Below are positions 9,734 through 17,195 of a stretch of DNA of 64,000 nucleotides, piece by piece (within the stretch, counting starts at the first letter, position 1; every line of letters starts with the position of its first letter). Below the pieces are notes generated by a model. It saw nothing but the letters and a program-made list of their open reading frames with translations, did not search any database and had not been told where the DNA came from. This DNA comes from an uncultured Eubacteriales bacterium (GTDB lineage: Bacteria; Bacillota; Clostridia; Lachnospirales; Lachnospiraceae), in the NCBI GenBank assembly GCA_900315305.1, contig OMYS01000007.1, positions 1 to 64,000 on the forward strand. Direction: 5' to 3'. The position numbers and the translations under genes were made by a program.

Positions 9734-10684
9734 TTGTTCATCACACCGGAAATTCTTCAGACAGCCCTTGAGGTCGGTCTCATTTACTCCCTTGTCGCGC
9801 TGTCACTCTTTGTCAGCTTCAGTATCCTTGATATCTGCGATCTCTCGACAGACGGCTGCTATACGCTCGGCTGCGCTGTCGGCGCAGTCGTCACGATGTC
9901 CGGACATCCGGTCCTGGCCCTCGTCGCCGGCATGGCGGCGGGCGTCTGCTCAGGATTCGTGACGGCGCTTCTGCAGACGCGCTTCCACGTCCAGAGCATC
10001 CTCGCCGGCATTATCGTCAACACCGGCCTCTATACGATCAACCTCGCGGTCATGGGCTTCTCGTCGAACTATCCGATCTTCGGAAAGCCGACCGTCTTCT
10101 CACTGATCAAGGGGGTCGGGAAGTCGACGCAGTGGAAGGGCTGGAGCCCGCTTCTGCTCCTGGCGGTCCTGCTCGCGCTGATCTGCCTGGCGCTCCGGTG
10201 GTTTCTCAGCACGCGGCTCGGCCTCTCGATCCGCGCGACTGGTGACAGCCCCGCGATGGTCAGGGCCTCCTCCATCAATCCTGCATTTACCATCACAGTC
10301 GGTCTCTGTGTGGCAAATGCAATGACCGGCCTCGCAGGCGCGCTGGTCGGCCAGTACAACAAGACGAGTGATATCAACCTCGGCACCGGCATGGTCACTA
10401 TTGCGCTCGCCTCACTGATCATCGGCGAGAGCTTCTCGAAGAAGAGCCAGAATATGCTCTGGAAGATCATCAGCGTCGTTCTGGGCTCCTGCCTCTACCG
10501 CGTGATCATTTCCCTCGCACTCCGGCTGAACGTCCCGACAGAGGCATTCAAGCTCGTCTCCGCACTGATTGTCTGCGTCGCGATCATAGCTCCGCAGACG
10601 AAGGAGATGGTTTCATTTGAGAGAAAGAAGCACGCCGGCATGGCAGGACACGTCAGAAATAAAGATACGGAAGGGAGGCAGTGA
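9734..10684 (+). CDS. ABC transporter permease (TrpY-like, COG4120 type)
   Basis: A highly hydrophobic permease with about eight or nine membrane segments and a short polar tail. It belongs to the branched-chain/ribose-type permease superfamily; the signature region runs DLSTDGCYTLGCAVGAV. I prefer the TTG start at 9734, because GGAGG (9721-9725) lies 8 bases upstream. The ATG at 9719 sits inside that ribosome binding site and has none of its own. The stop overlaps the region of the ATPase start, indicating coupling. Confidence 0.86.
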   Translation: MFITPEILQTALEVGLIYSLVALSLFVSFSILDICDLSTDGCYTLGCAVGAVVTMSGHPVLALVAGMAAGVCSGFVTALLQTRFHVQSILAGIIVNTGLYTINLAVMGFSSNYPIFGKPTVFSLIKGVGKSTQWKGWSPLLLLAVLLALICLALRWFLSTRLGLSIRATGDSPAMVRASSINPAFTITVGLCVANAMTGLAGALVGQYNKTSDINLGTGMVTIALASLIIGESFSKKSQNMLWKIISVVLGSCLYRVIISLALRLNVPTEAFKLVSALIVCVAIIAPQTKEMVSFERKKHAGMAGHVRNKDTEGRQ

Positions 10685-10686
10685 GC

Positions 10687-11508
10687 ATGCTTGAACTTTC
10701 TCATATTTCAAAGACGTTTAATCCCGGCACGGTAAATGAAAAGCGCGCGCTCCGTGATCTTTCACTGACCATGGAGGACGGGGACTTCGCGACGATCGTC
10801 GGATCAAACGGCGCGGGCAAGTCCACCATGTTCAACGCGATCGCCGGTTCCTTCTATGTGGATGAGGGCCGGATCGTTCTGGACGGAGAGGACATTACAT
10901 TTACGCCGGAGCATGTGCGCAGCAAATTCATCGGCCGTCTGTTCCAGGACCCGCTGATGGGAACTGCGCCGCATATGACCATCGAGGAAAACCTCGCGGT
11001 GGCATACCTCCGCGCGAGCACGGGAAAGCACCAGATCTTCAGCCGGGTGAGCAAGAAGGAACGAGAGATGTTCCGCGAGAAGCTGGCTCTCCTCGACATG
11101 GGACTTGAGGACCGCATGAAGAACCCGGTCGGCCTGCTCTCAGGCGGCCAGAGACAGGCGCTGACGCTTCTTATGGCGACTGTCGTAACACCGAAGCTCC
11201 TCCTTCTCGATGAGCACACGGCGGCCCTCGACCCGGCAACGGCGTCCAAGGTACTCGATCTCACGAAGAGCATCGTGAAGGAAAGAAAGATCACCTGCCT
11301 CATGGTCACGCACAACATGAACCAGGCGCTTGAGCTCGGAAACCGCACGCTGATGATGGATTCCGGAAGGATCGTCTTCGACGTCCGCGGAAAGGAGCGC
11401 GAGGGCATGACCGTTGAGCAGCTGCTTGCGAAATTTGCGCAGGATACGGGCGGAGAGTTCAACAACGACCGGATTCTCCTGTCGACGGAAAAGGGCGACC
11501 GGGCATAA
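10687..11508 (+). CDS. ABC transporter ATPase (TrpZ-like, COG1101 type)
   Basis: This is the nucleotide-binding subunit of the same importer. Walker A is GSNGAGKST, the signature is LSGGQRQALTLLMA and Walker B is LLLLDEHTAALDP. The His after Glu (DEHTAALDP, instead of DEPTAGLDP) is typical of this subfamily. ATG 10687 has AGGGAGG 8 bases upstream; the GTG at 10681 is too close to that site. The gene starts 2 bases after the permease stop. A strong terminator follows. Confidence 0.9.
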   Translation: MLELSHISKTFNPGTVNEKRALRDLSLTMEDGDFATIVGSNGAGKSTMFNAIAGSFYVDEGRIVLDGEDITFTPEHVRSKFIGRLFQDPLMGTAPHMTIEENLAVAYLRASTGKHQIFSRVSKKEREMFREKLALLDMGLEDRMKNPVGLLSGGQRQALTLLMATVVTPKLLLLDEHTAALDPATASKVLDLTKSIVKERKITCLMVTHNMNQALELGNRTLMMDSGRIVFDVRGKEREGMTVEQLLAKFAQDTGGEFNNDRILLSTEKGDRA

Positions 11509-11520
11509 GAATATTATAAA

Positions 11521-11563
11521 AGATGTACCTTCGATTCAAAGCGAACCGAAGGTACATCTTTTT
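11521..11563. terminator. Bidirectional intrinsic terminator
   Basis: A perfect 13-bp stem, AGATGTACCTTCG / CGAAGGTACATCT, is followed by a five-T run on the plus strand and preceded by an A-run. It ends the ABC operon and can also serve the convergent citrate synthase gene. Confidence 0.85.
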
Positions 11564-11622
11564 GATTGCATTTTATGTAGTTATGGTGAATCCGTAGAAC
11601 GTTATCCATTCCGGAGACAGAT

Positions 11623-12978
11623 TCAGCGGTCCTCCATCGCCGTGAACTCGAGGCGGTCTCCGACGTATTTTGTTGCCGGACGCATGATCTTGCCGTCATA
11701 TTCCTTGTTCTCGACGTTGTGCGCGACCCAGCCGGCGACACGCGCGATCGCAAAGAGCGGTGTGAAGAGGTCCTCCGGAATGCCGAGCATGTGATAGGCG
11801 AAGCCGGAGTAGAAATCGACGTTGGTCGGGATCGTGCGGCCCTTGCGCTCCATGACGACTTCCTTGACCATGGCCTCGAAGGCGCGGTAGAACTCGAATT
11901 TCTCCTCGCAGTGCTGTTCCTCTGCGAGCTTCTCACAGAGCGAGCGCAGAAGCTCGGCTCTCGGATCAGAGAGCGTGTAGACGGCGTGGCCGAAGCCGTA
12001 AATGAGGCCGCTGTGGTCGTAGAGCTCGCCGTCGAGAAGACCGTTCACGACGCTGCGGAGCTGGTCCTTGTCGGTCGAGTAATGCGTCATAGAGATGATC
12101 TCGTTCATCATTTTCGAGACGGAAATATTCGCGCCGCCGTGTCTCGGACCCTTGAGGGAGCCGATCGAGGCGCTGACTGCGGAGTAGAGGTCCGTGGCCG
12201 TCGATCCGACGACGACATTGGTGAATGTGGAGTTATTTCCGCCGCCGTGGTCCGCATGCATGACGAGCAGTGCGTCGAGGAGGTTAGCCTCGCGCTGCGT
12301 GAACTTTCCGTCCGGGCGCAGCATGTAGAGAATATTCTCGGCGATCGAGTAATCCTGCCGCGGATAATGAATGACGAGCGACTGGCGGTACAGGGTGTGC
12401 ATTTTCGACTGATAGGAATAGCAGCCGAGCGAAGGGAACTTCGCGATGAGGTTGAGTCCCTTCAGCATGGTCTGGTAGACATCCTGACTGTCCGGATCAT
12501 CGTCATAATTATAGAGAGCAAGCGTCAGCACCTGCAGGCGGTTCATCAGGTTCTTCGACGGAGAGCTCAGGATCTCGTTGATCAGGAAGCGGTCCGGCAG
12601 GTCGTAGCGGATTGCCATCGCCTGCTTGAAGCGCTCAAATTCATCCCGCTTCGGGAGATAGCCGAAGAGCAGGAGAAAGACCGTCTCTTCAAACCCGTAG
12701 TTCTTCTGGCGGTTCCGGATCAGGTCCTTGATGCTGTAGCCGCGGAAGCAGAGATCACCCTCGCAGGGAACGACGCTTCCGTCCTCGAGTGTCTGATATC
12801 CGATGACATCGGAGACTCTTGTGAGACCGATGCGGACTCCGGTGCCGTCCTCATTGCGGAGTCCCTTCTTGACGTTGTACTCCTTGAACAGCTTGTTTGG
12901 AATGTCAGTATAATTAGAAGATTTCCCGAAAAATCTCGCCAGGATATTATCATCATTATAACCAGTGCTATCCGGCAT
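11623..12978 (-). CDS. gltA: Citrate synthase
   Basis: This enzyme condenses acetyl-CoA with oxaloacetate. Catalytic motifs include MHADHGGGNNSTF (His), GPRHGGAN (His of the active site) and GFGHAVYTLSDPRAE. The Asp-bearing segment is near the end. At 451 residues it is the longer form found in many Clostridia. The ATG at 12978 follows GGGAGGGAGCTGC. It is transcribed toward the ABC operon and away from rplM. Its promoter overlaps a Fur/PerR-like palindrome, which suggests iron or redox control of carbon flow to citrate and glutamate. Confidence 0.93.
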   Translation of the reverse strand: MPDSTGYNDDNILARFFGKSSNYTDIPNKLFKEYNVKKGLRNEDGTGVRIGLTRVSDVIGYQTLEDGSVVPCEGDLCFRGYSIKDLIRNRQKNYGFEETVFLLLFGYLPKRDEFERFKQAMAIRYDLPDRFLINEILSSPSKNLMNRLQVLTLALYNYDDDPDSQDVYQTMLKGLNLIAKFPSLGCYSYQSKMHTLYRQSLVIHYPRQDYSIAENILYMLRPDGKFTQREANLLDALLVMHADHGGGNNSTFTNVVVGSTATDLYSAVSASIGSLKGPRHGGANISVSKMMNEIISMTHYSTDKDQLRSVVNGLLDGELYDHSGLIYGFGHAVYTLSDPRAELLRSLCEKLAEEQHCEEKFEFYRAFEAMVKEVVMERKGRTIPTNVDFYSGFAYHMLGIPEDLFTPLFAIARVAGWVAHNVENKEYDGKIMRPATKYVGDRLEFTAMEDR

Positions 12979-13028
12979 GCAGCTCCCTCCCTCTGTCCTT
13001 GCTGTTTGTTTTATGAATAATTACCAAT

Positions 13029-13065
13029 TGAGAATCATTATAATAAGAGGAGATATATTCGTCAA
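13029..13065 (-). promoter_or_regulatory. Citrate synthase promoter with overlapping Fur/PerR-like box
   Basis: Reading the minus strand, TTGACG (13065-13060) and TATAAT (13042-13037) are separated by 17 bases. The plus-strand string TGAGAATCATTATAA (13029-13043) matches the 7-1-7 Fur consensus TGATAAT-N-ATTATCA at 12 of 14 fixed positions and covers the -10 box. A metal- or peroxide-sensing repressor bound here would block RNA polymerase. PerR and Fur boxes cannot be told apart by sequence. Confidence 0.55.
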
Positions 13066-13129
13066 GAATATGATTCAGCTATGTAGCGTGATGACGTGAG
13101 AAAATTCACGAAATCCGCGAGATTTCAGG

Positions 13130-13306
13130 TTGACACGACCCCCCGGAAACGCATATAATACTTAGGTGCGACATCCCAAGTCGCTTATATTTTATGCTCA
13201 TTGTACGGCCAAAGCCCCGGCACGGCAACGTAGCGCCTGATGGATGAAGGACATCCGGAAGGAATGATGATACAACTATTGAGACTGATATTTTGGAGGA
13301 AATCCC
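13130..13306 (+). promoter_or_regulatory. rplM promoter and long structured leader
   Basis: TTGACA (13130-13135) and TATAAT (13154-13159) with an 18-base spacer make a strong promoter. The transcript would have a leader of about 140 bases before rplM. It contains a GCGAC / GTCGC hairpin near its 5' end and a region of possible pairing around 13205-13265. Firmicute rplM operons often carry an autoregulatory L13 leader. I infer this could be one but cannot match the consensus without a covariance search. Confidence 0.55.
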
Positions 13307-13741
13307 ATGAGCACATTTATGGCTAAGCCGGAAGATGTTGAGCGCAAATGGTATGTCATCGATGCTACCGACGCGACTCTTGGACGCCTGGCTACGGAAG
13401 TTGCCAACATCCTGAGAGGCAAGAATAAGCCGATCTACACGCCGCATGTTGATACAGGCGATTATGTCATCGTCATCAATGCTGACAAGGTTAAGCTGAC
13501 AGGCCGCAAGGCTGATCAGAAGGTATATTTCCGTCATTCCAAGTATGTGGGCGGCGCTAAGTTCACATCCTACAAGGAAATGATGGAGAAGCATCCGGAG
13601 AGAGTTGTTGAGTACGCTGTCCGCGGTATGATCCCGCACGGTGTTCTCGGCGACGCACAGTTCAAGAAACTTCACGTCTACGCTGGACCGGAGCATGAGC
13701 ACGCTGCTCAGAAGCCGGAAGTCCTGACGCTGAAATTCTGA
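13307..13741 (+). CDS. rplM: 50S ribosomal protein L13
   Basis: A 144-residue protein matching L13 throughout: [16 protein letters not shown] near the start, [12 protein letters not shown] in the middle and the MIPHGVLG segment near the end. L13 is an early assembly protein of the 50S subunit. The start follows TTTTGGAGGAAATCCC. rpsI follows 15 bases later, the universal pairing of these genes. Confidence 0.98.
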   Translation: MSTFMAKPEDVERKWYVIDATDATLGRLATEVANILRGKNKPIYTPHVDTGDYVIVINADKVKLTGRKADQKVYFRHSKYVGGAKFTSYKEMMEKHPERVVEYAVRGMIPHGVLGDAQFKKLHVYAGPEHEHAAQKPEVLTLKF

Positions 13742-13756
13742 TAGGAGGGTACAAAA

Positions 13757-14152
13757 TTGGCAAGCGAAAAGTTTTATGGTACAGGCAGAAGAAAGAGCTC
13801 CGTCGCCAGAGTGTACCTTTCACAGGGAACTGGCAAGATCACGATCAACAAGAGAGACATCGATGAGTTCTTCGGTCCGGAGACTCTGAAGATGATCGTT
13901 CGTCAGCCGCTTGCAGCGACAGAGACAGCTGACAAGTTCGACGTCACGGTTACAGTCCGCGGCGGCGGTTACACAGGTCAGGCCGGCGCTATCCGCCACG
14001 GCATTTCCCGTGCTCTCTGCAAGGTCGATTCTGACGCATATCGCAAGACACTGAAGGCTGAAGGATTCCTTACAAGAGATCCGAGAATGAAGGAGAGAAA
14101 GAAGTACGGTCTCAAAGCCGCACGTCGTGCTCCGCAGTTCAGCAAGCGATAA
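13757..14152 (+). CDS. rpsI: 30S ribosomal protein S9
   Basis: A 131-residue S9 starting with TTG at 13757, 6 bases after AGGAGGGT. The [14 protein letters not shown] start, the [19 protein letters not shown] centre and the basic C-terminal tail ending QFSKR are diagnostic. The terminal arginine reaches the decoding centre. It is the second gene of the rplM-rpsI operon and is followed by a terminator. Confidence 0.98.
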   Translation: MASEKFYGTGRRKSSVARVYLSQGTGKITINKRDIDEFFGPETLKMIVRQPLAATETADKFDVTVTVRGGGYTGQAGAIRHGISRALCKVDSDAYRKTLKAEGFLTRDPRMKERKKYGLKAARRAPQFSKR

Positions 14153-14189
14153 TTCGGTTTGCCTGCAGGAAAATACAGGATTTACAAGA

Positions 14190-14219
14190 CCCCGGGAACG
14201 CTATGTTTCCGGGGCCTTT
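14190..14219 (+). terminator. Intrinsic terminator after rpsI
   Basis: Stem CCCCGGGAA / TTTCCGGGG (one mismatch) with a 7-base loop is followed by CCTTTTG. An open frame for the next gene could formally start inside it, which argues for the later start chosen there. Confidence 0.75.
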
Positions 14220-14241
14220 TGTATATGCGGAGGAAGAAAAC

Positions 14242-14919
14242 ATGGCCCTGTTTGCGTCGGAACAGTTTTCATTTTTTATAAGGCTGCTGCTGTCGGTTGT
14301 GTTCGGATCATTGATTGGGATCTGCCGCGAGAAGCAGGGACAGGTCGCGGGCATGCGGACATTTGCTCTGGTGTGTCTCGGCTCCTGCCTGGTAATGGTC
14401 GTCAATGAGGAGCTTGCGCTCCGCTACAGCGGCGTAGACCCCTCGAGAATGGCAGCTCAGGTAATCAGCGGCATGAGCTTTATCGGCGTCGGTACGATTG
14501 TTGTGACGGGCACACACTATATCCGGGGGCTGGTCACGGCGGCCAGCCTGTGGGCGACAGCGGCCCTCGGGATCACGCTCGGGGCCGGTCTCTGGATGGA
14601 ATCGATTGCAGGCTTCCTGCTGATTGTCTTTATACTTGTTGTGCTCACGCGCGCCTCGCACCGGATCAGCGGGAGCAGCCGCTACGTCCGCATCTATGCG
14701 GAGGTGGAGCGGGAGAGCGGTGTCCGTGAGCTTCTTCTTTATTTTAAGTCCCTCGGGTATTCCGTGATCTCGCTGGAGACGCAGAAGTCCCATCTGCAGG
14801 CGGACGAGGATGTTGCGGTTCTTCTGACTGTGGATATGAAGCAGGATATGGACCACGCGAGACTGATTGAGAAGCTGGGAAACCTTGATTACGTGGACTA
14901 CGCGGAGGAGGCGCGGTGA
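14242..14919 (+). CDS. MgtC/SapB family membrane protein
   Basis: The hydrophobic N-terminal half has four or five membrane segments with the family motifs GICREKQGQVAGMRTFALV and GMSFIGVGTIV. A soluble C-terminal ACT-like region follows (from about residue 150). Family members influence magnesium homeostasis and ATP synthase activity in some bacteria. The role here is unknown. ATG 14242 has GGAGG 8 bases upstream, so I use it rather than ATG 14203. The predicted length is 225 residues. It appears to be monocistronic. Confidence 0.85.
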   Translation: MALFASEQFSFFIRLLLSVVFGSLIGICREKQGQVAGMRTFALVCLGSCLVMVVNEELALRYSGVDPSRMAAQVISGMSFIGVGTIVVTGTHYIRGLVTAASLWATAALGITLGAGLWMESIAGFLLIVFILVVLTRASHRISGSSRYVRIYAEVERESGVRELLLYFKSLGYSVISLETQKSHLQADEDVAVLLTVDMKQDMDHARLIEKLGNLDYVDYAEEAR

Positions 14920-15102
14920 GTGCGGCCTGCGTGCGCAGGAGACAAGAAAGGCGTGAATGTAAAGGCGGAGCGTCGTTTCTTCAGACAATGAATTCACAGG
15001 AAGGAGAAGCATGGACACGGAGTTTCGGTCCTGTCTGCGTGGAGGAGACTGGTAAGGTTTGGACGCTTGACCGTGCTCTGGCCGATTGAAAGCTTCATCA
15101 AG

Positions 15103-15155
15103 GGTATAAAAAAAGAGCTTCCGCACTGATTGATGCGGAAACTCCTTTTTTATAC
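15103..15155. terminator. Bidirectional terminator between mgtC-like and amt
   Basis: A long inverted repeat, GGTATAAAAAAAG...TTCCGCA / TGCGGAA...CTTTTTTATACC, has T-runs on both strands. It serves two convergent genes. The preceding 180 bases (14920-15102) show no gene. Confidence 0.85.
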
Positions 15156-15187
15156 CGGGATTTCTGAAGCCCGGCAGAACTGTGTAT

Positions 15188-16930
15188 TTATTCTGCGTCC
15201 GCCTCGTCCTGCAGGGCATCGTAGCCTCGCTCGCTTGTGCGGATCTTGATGACATCCTCGACGTCGTACAGGAAGATCTTGCCGTCGCCGACCTTGCCGC
15301 TGTAGAGGACCTTCTGGACCGTCTTGATGAGGTCCTCGGTGTCGATCTTGCAGATGACAACGTCGATCTTGATCTTCGGAAGAAGTCTCGTCTCGACCGG
15401 CGCGCCGCGGAAGAATGTGGTGTGGCCCTTCTGCATGCCGTGTCCGAAGACGTTCGTTACTGTCATGCCGGTGATGCCCATGGCCTCAAGGGAATCCTGC
15501 AGCTCGCCGAATCTCGTCTGGTTGCAGAGGATCGAGACCTTTGTGATCTTGGCACCCTTCTTCTCGTTGCGGACGACCTGGACTGACTTATCAACCGGAA
15601 CTGCATTTGCAGGAGCAGCGGCAGCAATAGCGTTGTCGTCGCCGATCTCTGTGTTGAAGGCTGTCGCGGTAGCCGGAGCGAAATCCGGATATGCTGTGTT
15701 GCCGTGCTCGCCGATGTCGAGGCCCTGAAGCTCCTCCTCACGGCTTACGCGGATGCCGATCGTGTGCTGCAGAACCTTCCATGTGATGAAGGCAGTTGCA
15801 AATGAAAATGCACCGACCGCTACGACGCCGAGCAACTGAACACCGAAGAGGTGAAGACCGCCGCCGTAGAAGAGACCATTTGTCTTGGAAACTGTCGTGA
15901 CGCCTGCCTTTGCGAAGAGACCGACGGCAAGTGTGCCGAGAACACCGTTGCACAGGTGAACGGCGCACGCGCCGACCGGGTCATCGATATGGATCTTGTC
16001 GAAGAACAGGACCGCGAAGACAACGACAACGCCTGCGATGCAGCCCATGATAAATGAGCCCTGAACCGTGACGTAGGTGCAGCCCGCCGTGATGCCGACG
16101 AGACCTGCGAGGCAGCCGTTGACTGTCATGCCGAGGTCCGGCTTGCCGATGACGATCCAGGCTGTGACTGTGGATGTCAGGACAGCTGCGATGGCGGATG
16201 TGTTGGTTGTCATCAGAGCGTGTACAATATCAGCCGGATGATCTGCTGTCAGCGTGGAGCCCGGGTTGAATCCGAACCAGCCGAGCCAGAGGACGAAGAG
16301 GCCGATGACTGCGAGAGACATGTTGTGGCCCGGAATTGCTCTTGCCTTGCCGTTCTTGTCGTATTTTCCGATACGGGGGCCGAGGATCATCGCGCCTGCG
16401 AGTGCTGACCAGCCGCCGAGAGAATGGACGACTGTGTCACCGGAGAAATCGAGGAAGCCGAGCTGGGAGAGCCAGCCGCCGCCCCATACCCAGTGACCGA
16501 CGATCGGGTAGATGAAAGCCGTGAGGACAAATGAGAAAATGATGAACGACACGTACTTGACACGCTCTGCAACGGCTCCGGAAACGATCGTCGCCGCTGT
16601 TCCGCAGAAGACGAGCTCGAAGAAGAACTTGCCCCAGAACGGAACGGTGCTTGTCAGTGTGTTGTCATAGAACGAATAATCAGAAGAAAACAGGACGGAC
16701 AGATGAGATGTGCCGATGAACGGATTGCTGCCGCCGAACATGAGTCCCCAGCCGAGGACCAGGAAACCGAGAGATGAAACCGCGAAGACGATGAAGTTCT
16801 TCGACAGAATGTTGACGCAGTTTTTCGCTCTTGCGAAGCCTGCCTCAACGGCCGCAAATCCGAGATTCATAAAGAAGACCAGAATTGCGCAGAAGAATAC
16901 CCACATGGTATCTGTTACTGAATAGTCCAT
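15188..16930 (-). CDS. amt: Ammonium transporter with fused C-terminal PII domain
   Basis: Residues 1-410 are an Amt channel with about 11 membrane helices (YSVTDTMWVFFCAILVFFMN start; HLSGGWSALAG-type pore region SLGGWSALAGAMILGPR). A low-complexity Ala/Pro linker follows, then a PII (GlnB/GlnK) domain at 461-580. The PII part keeps the T-loop frame GHGMQKGHTTFFRGAPVETRLLPK and the B-loop SGKVGDGKIFL. The uridylylated tyrosine position (RGAEY in GlnB) is Val here. ATG 16930 follows GGAGGGTTTAT. The fusion makes the gate regulator part of the channel, so ADP/ATP/2-oxoglutarate sensing is probably direct. Confidence 0.93.
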   Translation of the reverse strand: MDYSVTDTMWVFFCAILVFFMNLGFAAVEAGFARAKNCVNILSKNFIVFAVSSLGFLVLGWGLMFGGSNPFIGTSHLSVLFSSDYSFYDNTLTSTVPFWGKFFFELVFCGTAATIVSGAVAERVKYVSFIIFSFVLTAFIYPIVGHWVWGGGWLSQLGFLDFSGDTVVHSLGGWSALAGAMILGPRIGKYDKNGKARAIPGHNMSLAVIGLFVLWLGWFGFNPGSTLTADHPADIVHALMTTNTSAIAAVLTSTVTAWIVIGKPDLGMTVNGCLAGLVGITAGCTYVTVQGSFIMGCIAGVVVVFAVLFFDKIHIDDPVGACAVHLCNGVLGTLAVGLFAKAGVTTVSKTNGLFYGGGLHLFGVQLLGVVAVGAFSFATAFITWKVLQHTIGIRVSREEELQGLDIGEHGNTAYPDFAPATATAFNTEIGDDNAIAAAAPANAVPVDKSVQVVRNEKKGAKITKVSILCNQTRFGELQDSLEAMGITGMTVTNVFGHGMQKGHTTFFRGAPVETRLLPKIKIDVVICKIDTEDLIKTVQKVLYSGKVGDGKIFLYDVEDVIKIRTSERGYDALQDEADAE

Positions 16931-16952
16931 ATAAACCCTCCTCATTACAACG

Positions 16953-17011
16953 CAAAAAGGGACCGATACGCCGCGTATTGTGCGGCGCATCAGCCCCCTT
17001 GCTGATTGCTG
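16953..17011 (-). promoter_or_regulatory. amt leader: terminator with overlapping antiterminator-like hairpin
   Basis: On the minus strand, between promoter and start codon, GGGGCTGATGCGCCGC pairs with GCGGCGTATCGGTCCC (wobbles allowed) and is followed by TTTTT, forming a leader terminator. A competing hairpin, ATCAGC-AAGGGG-GCTGAT, uses the terminator's 5' arm. Its hexaloop has A1 and G4, as in ANTAR-protein targets. Only one such hairpin fits in the leader, so the ANTAR link is tentative. The attenuator itself is well supported. Confidence 0.6.
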
Positions 17012-17017
17012 AGACGG

Positions 17018-17046
17018 ATTATAGAGCTATGTTACGGGCATGTCAA
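17018..17046 (-). promoter_or_regulatory. amt promoter
   Basis: Minus-strand TTGACA (17046-17041) and TATAAT (17023-17018) are separated by 17 bases, a full consensus promoter. Transcription would start near 17011 and give an 80-base leader. Confidence 0.8.
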
Positions 17047-17107
17047 ATGAGATACCCGGATAGTATTAATTTCTGTACATGTATAAAAGCCCTGTATACA
17101 CAGACGC

Positions 17108-17145
17108 AAAAGAGGCCCGGCGGATATCCGCCGGCCCCCTTTTTG
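17108..17145. terminator. Terminator for htrA-like gene (bidirectional)
   Basis: GGCCCGGCGG-ATAT-CCGCCGGCCCC followed by TTTTT on the plus strand, with AAAAG on the other flank. It lies just downstream of the minus-strand protease gene. Confidence 0.75.
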
Positions 17146-17195
17146 ATTGCCTGGCAATTACCAGGAATCTGATAATTCTTCTTCTGTCTGCTGCG

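Noticed and set aside
11719..13020. 433-codon open frame on the plus strand opposite citrate synthase
   Set aside because: It is an antisense shadow: composition is dominated by Val, Asp, Glu and Arg, it resembles no family, and the minus strand encodes a full citrate synthase.
13200..13270. Known riboswitch before rplM
   Set aside because: The structured leader does not show a metabolite-riboswitch core I recognise; a ribosomal protein leader is more likely but unproven.
14203..14241. Upstream start for the MgtC-like protein
   Set aside because: That ATG is inside the rpsI terminator hairpin; ATG 14242 has GGAGG at the right distance.
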